From CAYRCJ01 sp964422785 (GTDB lineage Bacteria; Patescibacteriota; Minisyncoccia; UBA11713; 2-01-FULL-45-33), in the NCBI GenBank assembly GCA_964422785.1, contig CAYRCJ010000019.1, forward strand, positions 1 through 13,080: a stretch of 13,080 nt of DNA, written 5' to 3'. The position numbers and the translations under genes were made by a program. Below are positions 6,360 through 12,942 of the stretch, piece by piece (the first letter of the stretch is position 1; the number at the start of each line of letters is the position of its first letter). The notes under the pieces were generated by a model. That model was not told the DNA's origin. It ran no database searches and saw only the letters and a list, made by a program, of their open reading frames with translations.

Positions 6360-7001
6360 ATGGATGTAATCAATCAATATACAGGCGAGTCCTGGTACTA
6401 TACGGATATTGTGAAGGATCATTTTTTTCATCCCAGAAATTTATTAATGGAGAAACCGAAAGATGAAAACGAATTTGACGCCCACGGAATGGTTGGCTCT
6501 CCGGCCTGCGGAGATATGATGGAAATGTGGATGAAGGTGAACAAGGAATCCGAAAAGATATCGGATCTTAAATGGAAAACTTTCGGGTGCGCATCCGCCA
6601 TAGCCGCGACGAGTATGTATTCCGTGATGCTCACTGAGAACGGCGGGCTTACAATCGACGAAGCTATAAAAGTGCGGCCGCAGGACGTTATGAAAAGATT
6701 GGGAGGCCTGCCGAATAGAAAAATACACTGTTCTGTTTTGGCGGATAAAGCTTTTCACAAAACCGCCAATAATTATTTTAGAAAGATCGGGAACTTTTCC
6801 AGAATTTTGATAGAAGGAGCGAGGGTGGTAGACTCAAGGCTCAATATAACAGACAAAGATATCGAGGAGGCGGTGCTTGAAGGAGCTACGAACCTGGAAG
6901 AAGCTCAGAAAAAATTAAAAGTCGGCATCGGAGCGTCTGAAGAATCAAAAACAGAAATCGAACAACTTATAAGATTTTACGCGGAAAAATATTATGGCTA
7001 A
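6360..7001 (+). CDS. NifU/IscU-type Fe-S scaffold with extra cysteine-less C-terminal domain
   Basis: 213 aa. The N-terminal ~140 residues are the IscU/NifU-N scaffold, on which a [2Fe-2S] cluster is built with sulfur from the desulfurase. Seen: DHFFHPRNLL, GSPACGD (Cys 50, with the conserved Asp 52), FGCASAIAA (Cys 77) and IHCSVLA (Cys 124), the three ligand cysteines; SufU-type insertion is absent. Residues ~156-205 form an extra domain that aligns with the central [2Fe-2S] BFD-like domain of classical NifU: NITDKDIEEAV, then GATNLEEAQKKLKVGIG. The places of the four cluster cysteines are Val 157, Ser 159, Ala 192 and Glu 195, with the native spacing kept. So this looks like the first two domains of NifU with a dead second cluster. 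It starts 1 nt after the desulfurase stop and overlaps the ferredoxin gene by 8 nt. Confidence 0.9.
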   Translation: MDVINQYTGESWYYTDIVKDHFFHPRNLLMEKPKDENEFDAHGMVGSPACGDMMEMWMKVNKESEKISDLKWKTFGCASAIAATSMYSVMLTENGGLTIDEAIKVRPQDVMKRLGGLPNRKIHCSVLADKAFHKTANNYFRKIGNFSRILIEGARVVDSRLNITDKDIEEAVLEGATNLEEAQKKLKVGIGASEESKTEIEQLIRFYAEKYYG

Positions 7002-7218
7002 GCGGGTGGCAAAAATAGTTATAGACAGGGATTTATGCATCGGGGCGGCAAGCTGCGTTACAATTGCTCCGGGAGTTTTTCAATTGGATGAAGAAAACAA
7101 GGCTTATGTGGTAAATCCCGAAGGGGCCGATAACGACACAATTATACTCGCGGCTCAATCTTGCCCCACGAAAGCCATTTTATTGTATGATGAAGATGGT
7201 AATCAAATTTATCCATAA
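6994..7218 (+). CDS. Single-cluster ferredoxin, 3Fe-4S type
   Basis: 74 aa. Small electron carrier with one cubane-type cluster. Seen: Cys 15, Ala 18 and Cys 21 in DLCIGAASCVTIAPGVF, then Cys 57 in QSCPTKAI. The position of the second cluster ligand in the C-x2-C-x2-C motif is Ala, the pattern seen in [3Fe-4S] ferredoxins (for example those serving cytochromes P450), although a fourth non-Cys ligand cannot be excluded. The acidic surface (DEENKAY, DEDGNQ) fits docking to a basic partner. It overlaps the scaffold gene by 8 nt, so the two are surely co-translated; a role as electron donor for cluster assembly is likely by context. Confidence 0.9.
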   Translation: MAKRVAKIVIDRDLCIGAASCVTIAPGVFQLDEENKAYVVNPEGADNDTIILAAQSCPTKAILLYDEDGNQIYP

Positions 7219-7232
7219 CTAACAAAATATAT

Positions 7233-7835
7233 ATGGCTAGAGAAATAAAACCGTTAAAATACGCTGCCCTTGAAGGATTGTCGGAGAAGCAGCTCAAAGA
7301 ACATCACGATGTGCTTTACGCGGGCTATGTCAAAAAAGTCGGTGAAATAGAGGAAAAATTAAAAAATGTTGATATGAGCACCGCCAATGCAACTTTTAGC
7401 GACTTAAGATCGTTAAAAATGGAAGAAACATTTGCTTTAAACGGGGTTAAACTCCACGAAGGATATTTTGATAATATGACTCCGAAAGGAGTCACCCTGA
7501 GCTTGTCGAGGGGTGGTAAAATAAAGGATTTGATTATTCGAGATTTTGGATCTTATGAAAATTGGGAGCGTGAGTTTAAGGCGATGGGGCTTTCTGCCCG
7601 CGGTTGGGTTGTTCTCGGCTATGATCTCGACGAACAAAAACTGAAAAATATTCTTTGCGATTCGCACAATCAGGGCGGAGTATGGAATATGATAGCCCTG
7701 ATGATCATGGATGTTTATGAGCACGCGTATTTTATCGACTACGCCACGGGGCGCAAAGCTTATATCGAAGCCTTCTTCAAAAACATAGATTGGAATTTTG
7801 TGGAATCGCTTCTGGAAAAATATAAAATTATCTGA
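7233..7835 (+). CDS. Superoxide dismutase, Fe/Mn family
   Basis: 200 aa, normal length. Converts superoxide to oxygen and peroxide with a single Fe or Mn. Seen: metal ligands His 24 (LSEKQLKEHH), His 75 (KLHEGYFDNM), Asp 160 and His 164 in MDVYEHAYFIDY; IRDFGSYENWEREFKAMG and NIDW near the C-terminus. HNQGGVWN before the Asp carries the Gln that hydrogen-bonds the solvent in Mn-type enzymes, so Mn or cambialistic use is possible. No signal peptide: cytoplasmic. Between the two domains the loop TPKGVTLSLSRGGK is several residues longer than I expect and is encoded by two adjacent palindromes (7477-7514), see the repeat entry. It lies 14 nt after the ferredoxin and 8 nt before the Nfu gene, inside an Fe-S assembly operon. 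Confidence 0.93.
   Translation: MAREIKPLKYAALEGLSEKQLKEHHDVLYAGYVKKVGEIEEKLKNVDMSTANATFSDLRSLKMEETFALNGVKLHEGYFDNMTPKGVTLSLSRGGKIKDLIIRDFGSYENWEREFKAMGLSARGWVVLGYDLDEQKLKNILCDSHNQGGVWNMIALMIMDVYEHAYFIDYATGRKAYIEAFFKNIDWNFVESLLEKYKII
7477..7514. repeat. Two adjacent palindromes inserted in-frame in the SOD gene
   Basis: First TGACTCC-GAAA-GGAGTCA (7477-7494), a perfect 7-bp stem with a GNRA-type tetraloop. Sharing its last base is a 21-nt imperfect palindrome with core CCCTGAGCTTGTCGAGGGG (7495-7513), which closely matches a short dispersed repeat (CCCTGAGCTTGTCGAAGGG) that I know from many bacterial genomes. It codes for about seven residues (TLSLSRG) in a loop and keeps the frame. Confidence 0.6.
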
Positions 7836-7843
7836 CAGGTTAA

Positions 7844-8068
7844 ATGGAAACGGAAATAAAACAAATTTTGGAAAAAGAAATCCGCCCGATGCTGGCTATG
7901 CATTTGGGCAATTTGGATTTTATAAATTTTGAAAATGGCGTAGTGAGCGTGCGTTTTCAGGGAACATGCAAGGGCTGTCCGCTTTCAAATCTGACACTCA
8001 AGGCGGGGATAGAGGATATCTTAAAATCAAAAGTGAGTGGTGTTAAAAGCGTTATAGCGGTAGAATAA
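7844..8068 (+). CDS. NifU C-terminal domain (Nfu-type) Fe-S carrier
   Basis: 74 aa. Nfu proteins hold a labile [4Fe-4S] cluster between the CxxC motifs of two subunits and hand it to client proteins. Seen: the whole domain and nothing else, with the motif at Cys 42 and Cys 45 (FQGTCKGCPLS), preceded by the strand GVVSVRF and followed by LKAGIEDILKSKVSGVKSVIAV, typical of the family. In classical NifU this domain is the third part of one chain; here it is a separate gene, 8 nt after SOD, while the first two domains are at 6360-7001. It ends 10 nt before the HtrA gene. Confidence 0.93.
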   Translation: METEIKQILEKEIRPMLAMHLGNLDFINFENGVVSVRFQGTCKGCPLSNLTLKAGIEDILKSKVSGVKSVIAVE

Positions 8069-8078
8069 AAATAATACT

Positions 8079-9356
8079 ATGGAACATATGACAAAACATC
8101 AATTAATACTGCTGGTTCTTTTAGTAAGCTTTGTAACCGCGCTGGTTACGGGCATCGTTACCGTTACTTTGGTTTCTCAAAGTCCGCAGCCTATCACCCA
8201 GACAATCCAAAAAGTCATCGAACGCTCTCAGAGCCTTGCTCCGGAGCTTTTGAAAAAAGACGAAACTGCCCAGCTGGAAATCAGCGCTTTAACCCGCGAC
8301 GCCCTGATAGAAGATATTATAAACAGGGCATCTCCGGCTGTGGTAAGCGTAATCGCCACCAAAGACATTCCGGTAATCGAGCAATATTTCGTTAACCCTC
8401 TTCCGCAGGACGATTTTTTCAATCAATTTTTTCCAAATTTTAAAGTGCCGCAATACAGACAGAATGGAACTGAAAATAAACAGGTCTCGGCCGGTTCGGG
8501 ATTTTTTGTAACCGGCGACGGATATGTGGTCACAAATAGGCACGTTGTTGAGGATAAAGACGCGGAATATTCCTTAATATTAAATGATGGCCGGAAATTT
8601 AAAACAAAAGTTATCGCCAAAGATCCTCTAAACGATCTCGCGATACTTAAGGCTGACGGAACGATGCCTGCCGGCGGTTTCACTTCAATTCAACTGGGAG
8701 ATTCTTCTTCCGCGAAAATCGGTCAGACCGCGATTGCCATCGGCAATGCTTTGGGTGAATTTCAAAATACGGTTTCCGTAGGGGTAATTTCCGGTTTAAA
8801 AAGAACCATTGAAGCTTCCGGTTCGATTTCCGGCACGGAAGAGCTATCGGAAGTAATCCAGACAGACGCGGCCATAAACCCCGGCAATTCCGGCGGCCCG
8901 CTCCTTAATCTCAAAGGTGAAATGATCGGGCTAAACACTGCGATGGCTCAGGGCGCTGATTCCATCGGGTTTTCGATTCCGATCAACCAAATCAAAAGAA
9001 GTATTGACGACGCGAAGTTATTAGGAAAAATTGTTTATCCGTATATAGGAGTCAGATATGTTATGGTGACTCCGGATATTCAAACAAAAAATAAATTAAA
9101 AGTTGGTTACGGCGCTCTTATTTCAAAGGGAGCCAACGACGAAGAGGCCGTGGCTTTAAATTCTCCTGCCAGCCGCGCCGGTATTAAGGAAGGGGATGTT
9201 ATTTTGGAATTTGCCGGGGTAAAGGTTGATAAAGACCACACCCTGAATAAATTAATTCAATCCCACAGAATCGGGGACAAAGTGATCGTAAAAATATTGA
9301 GAATGGGAAATGAAATAAAACTGGACTTAACTCTTGAGGAGCAAAAAGCACAATAA
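8079..9356 (+). CDS. HtrA/DegP-type serine protease, membrane-anchored
   Basis: 425 aa. Extracytoplasmic quality-control protease. Domains in order: one N-terminal transmembrane segment (about residues 10-32, LILLVLLVSFVTALVTGIVT), a linker of ~60 residues, a trypsin-like domain with catalytic His 155 (NRHVVED), Asp 186 (NDLAILKAD) and Ser 271 (NPGNSGGPLL), and one PDZ domain (about 335-422; SPASRAGIKEGDVILEFAGV) that binds exposed C-termini. One PDZ only, as in DegS/DegP-like proteins of single-membrane bacteria. The start at 8079 gives a 9-nt offset from a second ATG at 8088, which has GGA 4 nt upstream and could be the real start. It is the last gene of the block, 10 nt after the Nfu gene, so it is probably co-transcribed with the Fe-S/SOD genes. 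Confidence 0.94.
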   Translation: MEHMTKHQLILLVLLVSFVTALVTGIVTVTLVSQSPQPITQTIQKVIERSQSLAPELLKKDETAQLEISALTRDALIEDIINRASPAVVSVIATKDIPVIEQYFVNPLPQDDFFNQFFPNFKVPQYRQNGTENKQVSAGSGFFVTGDGYVVTNRHVVEDKDAEYSLILNDGRKFKTKVIAKDPLNDLAILKADGTMPAGGFTSIQLGDSSSAKIGQTAIAIGNALGEFQNTVSVGVISGLKRTIEASGSISGTEELSEVIQTDAAINPGNSGGPLLNLKGEMIGLNTAMAQGADSIGFSIPINQIKRSIDDAKLLGKIVYPYIGVRYVMVTPDIQTKNKLKVGYGALISKGANDEEAVALNSPASRAGIKEGDVILEFAGVKVDKDHTLNKLIQSHRIGDKVIVKILRMGNEIKLDLTLEEQKAQ

Positions 9357-9379
9357 AAAAAACGTGGCTTTTGGTCACG
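9355..9379 (-). terminator. Terminator of the 35-aa peptide gene
   Basis: On minus, CGTGAC (9379-9374) pairs with GCCACG (9368-9363), with one A-C mismatch and a CAAAA-type loop, followed at once by eight T's (9362-9355). The stop codon of the small gene lies within the stem. On + there is no T-tract after the hairpin, so it points to minus-strand transcription and is not the htrA terminator. Confidence 0.6.
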
Positions 9380-9482
9380 CTAACCCAATCAGTGTTCTAA
9401 TCAGGAATTCTAATATTTTTGTTTCTATGTATGTTGCTAGTACAATAAAAACCAAAACAAAGAAAAAGGGTTCCAAATACAT
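9375..9482 (-). CDS. Predicted 35-aa hydrophobic membrane peptide
   Basis: Not recognised. ATG at 9482-9480, TGA at 9377-9375. The peptide starts MYLEPFFFVLVFIVLATYIE and continues TKILEFLIRTLIGLA: one transmembrane helix of ~15-18 residues and a short amphipathic, weakly basic tail. It is too short for usual gene callers, but it has a full set of signals: a consensus promoter (TTGACA, 17 nt, TATCAT), a purine-rich site AGAGAGG 7 nt before the ATG, and a T8 terminator right at its stop. It is antisense to nothing annotated, filling the spacer between htrA and clpB. Size and shape fit regulatory membrane peptides or type I toxin-like peptides, but no function can be claimed. Chance is the alternative: a hydrophobic ORF of this size in AT-rich DNA is not rare by itself. 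Confidence 0.5.
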   Translation of the reverse strand: MYLEPFFFVLVFIVLATYIETKILEFLIRTLIGLA

Positions 9483-9513
9483 TTTGTTCCCTCTCTTGAT
9501 TTTTTCTGGTTTT

Positions 9514-9542
9514 ATGATATCATAGTGTTACGGAAATGTCAA
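9514..9542 (-). promoter_or_regulatory. Promoter of the 35-aa peptide gene
   Basis: Minus strand TTGACA (9542-9537), 17-nt spacer, TATCAT (9519-9514): a perfect -35 and a -10 with one mismatch. Transcription would start near 9507, giving a ~25-nt leader with AGAGAGG (9496-9490). The -10 sits within a perfect 12-nt palindrome TATGATATCATA (9513-9524), a possible regulator site. Confidence 0.65.
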
Positions 9543-9550
9543 ATTTGAGT

Positions 9551-9579
9551 TTTATTTTTAAAGTCTAATATTATATAAT
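9551..9579 (+). promoter_or_regulatory. Promoter of clpB, predicted leaderless
   Basis: Perfect TATAAT at 9574-9579; a weak -35 (TTTATT) at 9551-9556 with a 17-nt spacer. The -10 overlaps a first ATG at 9578, so translation must start at the next ATG, 9587, 7 nt after the -10 box. No CIRCE-type heat-shock operator (TTAGCACTC inverted repeat) is seen in the spacer. Confidence 0.6.
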
Positions 9580-9586
9580 GAACAAT

Positions 9587-12265
9587 ATGCCGCCATTTTC
9601 ACAATTTACTATTAAAGCGCAGGAAGCCTTAAAAAAGGCTCATGAGCTGGCGATTGAAAGAGGGGCGAATCAAATAGACGCCGCCCATCTTTTGGCCGCG
9701 CTGGTGCTTCAGGAAGACGGTTTGGTGCCGTCGCTTTTGGACAAACTGGAAATAGACCAGACTAGCCTGGTGGATTTGGTTTTGGGGGAGTTGGACAGCG
9801 CCGTCAGGTCAAACATTCTCTCGCCTTTGCAGCAAATTTATTTAACTCCGGAGCTGGCCCGCGTGCTCGAAGAAGCTCACAAGTCGGCCGCGTTTTTAAA
9901 AGACGATTTTATTTCAACCGAACATTTATTTTTGGGTATTTTGGAAGCGCCCTCAAAAGCGAAAGAAATTTTAGTTAAGTTTTCTTTAAATAAAGAAATG
10001 GTTCTCCGCGCTCTGGCGGATATTCGAGGCTCGCAACGGGTTACCGATGTTGAACCGGAAAATAAATATCAGGCGTTGGAAAAATACGCCAGAAATTTAA
10101 CCAAGCTGGCCAGAGAAGACAAGCTTGACCCGGTGATAGGCAGAGACGAAGAGATCCGGAGAGTGATGCAGGTTCTTTCCCGCCGCACAAAAAATAATCC
10201 TGTTTTGATAGGAGAAGCGGGGGTGGGGAAGACGGCGATTGTTGAGGGCTTGGCCCAAAGAATTGTTTCCGGAGACGTTCCCGAAATTTTAAAAAATAAA
10301 GAATTGATATCTCTTGATCTGGGGTCTCTTGTGGCCGGCACAAAATACCGCGGAGAATTTGAAGAGAGATTAAAGGCGCTGATGAAAGAATTGGAGCGTG
10401 CTTCCGGAAGATTTTTGCTTTTTATCGATGAGCTTCATACTCTGGTGGGCGCGGGAGCCGCGGAAGGCGCGATAGACGCTTCGAATATGTTAAAGCCCGC
10501 TTTGGCGCGCGGAGAGCTTCACGCCATCGGAGCCACAACTTTAAAAGAATATCAGAAACATATCGAAAAGGATGCCGCCCTGGCCCGCCGTTTTCAGCCT
10601 GTGCATGTGGAGGAGCCCTCAGCCGAAGATACAATTTCAATACTTCGCGGCATCAAAGGCAAATACGAACTCCATCACGGAATCCGCATTACGGACTCGG
10701 CTATCTTAGCCGCGGTCAATTTATCCGCGCGCTATATTACCGACAGGTTTTTGCCGGACAAAGCCATTGATCTTGTGGACGAAGCCGCCTCATCCTTGCG
10801 CCTCCAGATAGACAGCATGCCGGAAGATCTTGAGCACGCTCACAGAGAAATTATGAGATTGGAGATTGAAAGAGAGGCTTTAAAAAAAGAAACAGATCCT
10901 GAAGCCAAACAAAAAATTAAAAAAATTCAGCAAACCATCGAGGAGCTGCGCGAAAAAACTTCCGGGCTTGAGCTCCGCTGGAAAAATGAAAAGGAAACAA
11001 TAGACACAATCCGCCAACTTAAAAAAGATTTGGATATTTTGCGGCAAGAATCCGATGTTGCCGAAAGAGCCGGAGATTTTGCCAAGGTGGCCGAGATACG
11101 CTACGGCAGAATACCCGAATCTGAAACAAAATTATTTTCACAAGAAGGAAGGTTGAGAAAACTGCAGGGCGTTAAAAGAATGTTGAAAGAAGAAATTACC
11201 GAAGAAGATATCGCGGACATCGTGGCCCGCTGGACAGGTATTCCCGTCACCAGAATGCTCGAGGCGGAAGTTAAAAAACTTACCAGAATGGAAGACGCTT
11301 TAAGAAAGAGAGTGATCGGCCAGGACGAGGCCATTAAAAAGATATCCGATGCCGTCAGAAGATCGCGAGCCGGCATTTCCGATGAAAAACGGCCAATCGG
11401 ATCTTTTATATTTTTGGGACCCACCGGAGTGGGGAAGACCGAGCTTGCTTTGGCTTTGTCGGAATTTTTATTTAATGACGAAAAATCTTTAGTCAGAGTC
11501 GATATGTCAGAATATATGGAGCGCCACGCGGTTTCCAAATTTATCGGCTCCCCGCCGGGATATGTCGGTTATGAAGAAGGCGGAAATCTTACCGAGACCA
11601 TAAAACACAGGCCCTATGCCGTTCTTCTTTTTGATGAAATCGAAAAAGCGCATCCTGAAGTGTTTAACATAATGCTTCAGATTTTGGACAACGGCCAGCT
11701 GACGGATGCCAAGGGCCGGCACGTGAATTTTAAAAATACAGTGGTCGTAATGACCTCAAATATCGGCGGGGAATTTGTGCGTCAAATGGAAAGCCTCGGA
11801 TTTGTCGGAAACGGAGAATCAAAGGACGCCAAAGAAGAAGAGCTAAAATCCAAAATTCAAACATCGCTTGAACAGCATTTCAGGCCGGAATTTTTAAACA
11901 GGCTGGATGAAGTTATAATATTTAATTCTTTAGACAAAGAATCTATAAAGAAGATCGCTAAAATTCAAATTTCCCGCCTTACCGAAAGATTAGCCGCGAG
12001 ATCCATCACCATCAACATCGAGCGTGACGCAGAGGATGCTTTGGCCAAGGAAGGATATAACCCTCATTATGGAGCGCGGCCTTTGAAACGATTGATACAA
12101 ACCAAAATTTTAAATCCTCTTGCCCAGCAAATTGTCGGCGGAAAAGTCAAAAATGGCGATACAGTGTATGTTGGATACAAAAATAATGAATTTATTTTTG
12201 AAACTCAAAAAATAAACCATATTCCCAAACCAACAAAACGTCTGAAAACAGATGCAGTGAAATAA
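9587..12265 (+). CDS. clpB: ClpB-type disaggregase (AAA+ chaperone)
   Basis: 892 aa from the ATG at 9587. ClpB hexamers thread aggregated proteins through their pore, with DnaK. Domains: N-domain (1-145, two Clp repeats), first AAA+ module with Walker A GEAGVGKT at 209-216 and Walker B ending Asp-Glu 281-282, a coiled-coil middle domain at about 404-535 (LRLQIDSMPEDLE through RYGRIPESETKL), and a second AAA+ module with Walker A GPTGVGKT at 611-618 and Walker B Asp 683 (LLFDEIEKAH). The ~130-residue middle domain says ClpB rather than ClpC, where it is about half as long. Odd: after MTSNIGGEFV comes SLGFVG (Leu-Gly-Phe at 737-739), in the place and form of the ClpP-docking loop of ClpA/ClpC/ClpX, which ClpB usually lacks. 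The C-terminal ~20 residues are a basic tail. Stop overlaps the first base of a palindromic repeat. Confidence 0.93.
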   Translation: MPPFSQFTIKAQEALKKAHELAIERGANQIDAAHLLAALVLQEDGLVPSLLDKLEIDQTSLVDLVLGELDSAVRSNILSPLQQIYLTPELARVLEEAHKSAAFLKDDFISTEHLFLGILEAPSKAKEILVKFSLNKEMVLRALADIRGSQRVTDVEPENKYQALEKYARNLTKLAREDKLDPVIGRDEEIRRVMQVLSRRTKNNPVLIGEAGVGKTAIVEGLAQRIVSGDVPEILKNKELISLDLGSLVAGTKYRGEFEERLKALMKELERASGRFLLFIDELHTLVGAGAAEGAIDASNMLKPALARGELHAIGATTLKEYQKHIEKDAALARRFQPVHVEEPSAEDTISILRGIKGKYELHHGIRITDSAILAAVNLSARYITDRFLPDKAIDLVDEAASSLRLQIDSMPEDLEHAHREIMRLEIEREALKKETDPEAKQKIKKIQQTIEELREKTSGLELRWKNEKETIDTIRQLKKDLDILRQESDVAERAGDFAKVAEIRYGRIPESETKLFSQEGRLRKLQGVKRMLKEEITEEDIADIVARWTGIPVTRMLEAEVKKLTRMEDALRKRVIGQDEAIKKISDAVRRSRAGISDEKRPIGSFIFLGPTGVGKTELALALSEFLFNDEKSLVRVDMSEYMERHAVSKFIGSPPGYVGYEEGGNLTETIKHRPYAVLLFDEIEKAHPEVFNIMLQILDNGQLTDAKGRHVNFKNTVVVMTSNIGGEFVRQMESLGFVGNGESKDAKEEELKSKIQTSLEQHFRPEFLNRLDEVIIFNSLDKESIKKIAKIQISRLTERLAARSITINIERDAEDALAKEGYNPHYGARPLKRLIQTKILNPLAQQIVGGKVKNGDTVYVGYKNNEFIFETQKINHIPKPTKRLKTDAVK

Positions 12266-12287
12266 CTTAGGAGTTCAACTCCCAAGT
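12265..12287. repeat. Palindrome copy 1, between clpB and transposase stops
   Basis: On minus ACTTGGGAG ... CTCCTAAGT with centre TTGAA. Compared with the other copies the seventh base pair is G-C instead of C-G, a compensated change that keeps the stem. It lies 7 nt after the transposase stop and may act as a weak terminator for both converging genes, though no T-tract follows. Confidence 0.75.
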
Positions 12288-12294
12288 AAGGGCA

Positions 12295-12936
12295 TCATTC
12301 TAATAATAAGTTTGCAAACTCCACATCTTTTTTTCTTCTTTCTAAAGTAAAATCCAAAGAATCCATTGCAAATTTTTTATACTCGTCCGGCGTTTTAAAT
12401 TGATCCAAAATAACATCAGTTTTACAAAACTCTTTCTTATTTAAATATTCATCCCAGCTTGATTTCATCAACTTAGCAGTTGAGTTGCCAAGTTGATGAA
12501 CACGATTGTTTAAGTTTATATATGCGCTTAGGTGCAGCAAATACTCATTTGAAGTTACATGTTTTGCTTTGTATCTTCCTTGAAATAAAGCGCCGGTTCT
12601 TTGATACCGCTGATTAAAATACTGAGTATAGCCACCCAGTTTATGCATAAATTTTTCAATACCACGCTCAGCAACTTGCTCTAAAAGAAAATGATAATGA
12701 TTCGGATTAAGACAAAAGCATATTATATTGACCAACTTAGCAGTTGAGCTGCCAAGTGGGGATTTGATAAAAGAATTTTCATAAATACTGCCGATAGGAT
12801 CGATGCAATTGAATTCGTCCATGCTTTGGTAAAATCGTTCTACATCATAATCTTCAAAAAATATGTTTCTTTTATCTACTCCTCGATTATAGATATGATA
12901 AAATTCTCCTTCTGAAAAAGATATATTTCTAGTCAT
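12295..12936 (-). CDS. REP-associated tyrosine (Y1/IS200-like) transposase
   Basis: 213 aa, full-length. HUH single-strand transposase that cuts DNA at hairpins with one tyrosine. Seen: FYHIYNRGVDKRNIFF at the N-terminus (family opening), the HUH motif HYH in LNPNHYHFLLEQ, then IEKFMHKLGGYTQYFNQRYQ followed by RTGALFQGRYKAKHV, where one tyrosine of YTQYFN or RYQR is the likely nucleophile, and YLLHLSAYINLNN. Near residues 60-67 and 151-158 it carries LGSSTAKL and LGNSTAKL, both encoded by the palindrome family (copies at 12735 and 12471). These inserts sit in loops that vary in the family, so the enzyme may still be active. The ATG at 12936 lies 6 nt after TATATA, predicting a leaderless mRNA. 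A TGA stop. Confidence 0.9.
   Translation of the reverse strand: MTRNISFSEGEFYHIYNRGVDKRNIFFEDYDVERFYQSMDEFNCIDPIGSIYENSFIKSPLGSSTAKLVNIICFCLNPNHYHFLLEQVAERGIEKFMHKLGGYTQYFNQRYQRTGALFQGRYKAKHVTSNEYLLHLSAYINLNNRVHQLGNSTAKLMKSSWDEYLNKKEFCKTDVILDQFKTPDEYKKFAMDSLDFTLERRKKDVEFANLLLE
12464..12500. repeat. Palindrome copy 2, inside transposase gene, with long arms
   Basis: Core 12471-12493 (minus ACTTGGCAA ... TTGCTAAGT-like, one wobble pair), extended by seven more complementary base pairs, TTCATCA / TGATGAA, to a 37-nt hairpin. Codes for HQLGNSTAKLM. Confidence 0.8.
12735..12757. repeat. Palindrome copy 3, inside transposase gene
   Basis: Minus ACTTGGCAG ... CTGCTAAGT with centre CTCAA. One base differs from copy 4 (T instead of C in the right arm, giving a G-T wobble). 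Codes for LGSSTAKL in the same reading frame as copy 2. Confidence 0.85.
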
Positions 12937-12942
12937 TTAGTA

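Noticed and set aside
9334..9525. 63-aa plus-strand ORF after htrA
   Set aside because: It begins within htrA, has no RBS or promoter, is low-complexity, and runs antisense to the better-supported 35-aa gene.
9483..9577. CIRCE or similar heat-shock operator upstream of clpB
   Set aside because: No TTAGCACTC inverted repeat; the only palindrome, TATGATATCATA, overlaps the minus-strand promoter instead.
10041..11722. Minus-strand ORFs inside clpB
   Set aside because: Mirror frames of a long conserved gene; no start signals and no recognisable motifs.
3600..12300. UGA recoded as glycine, as in Gracilibacteria/Absconditabacteria
   Set aside because: UGA ends tsf (3631-3633), SOD (7833-7835) and the transposase (12297-12295) exactly at family length, and no conserved Gly is coded by UGA.
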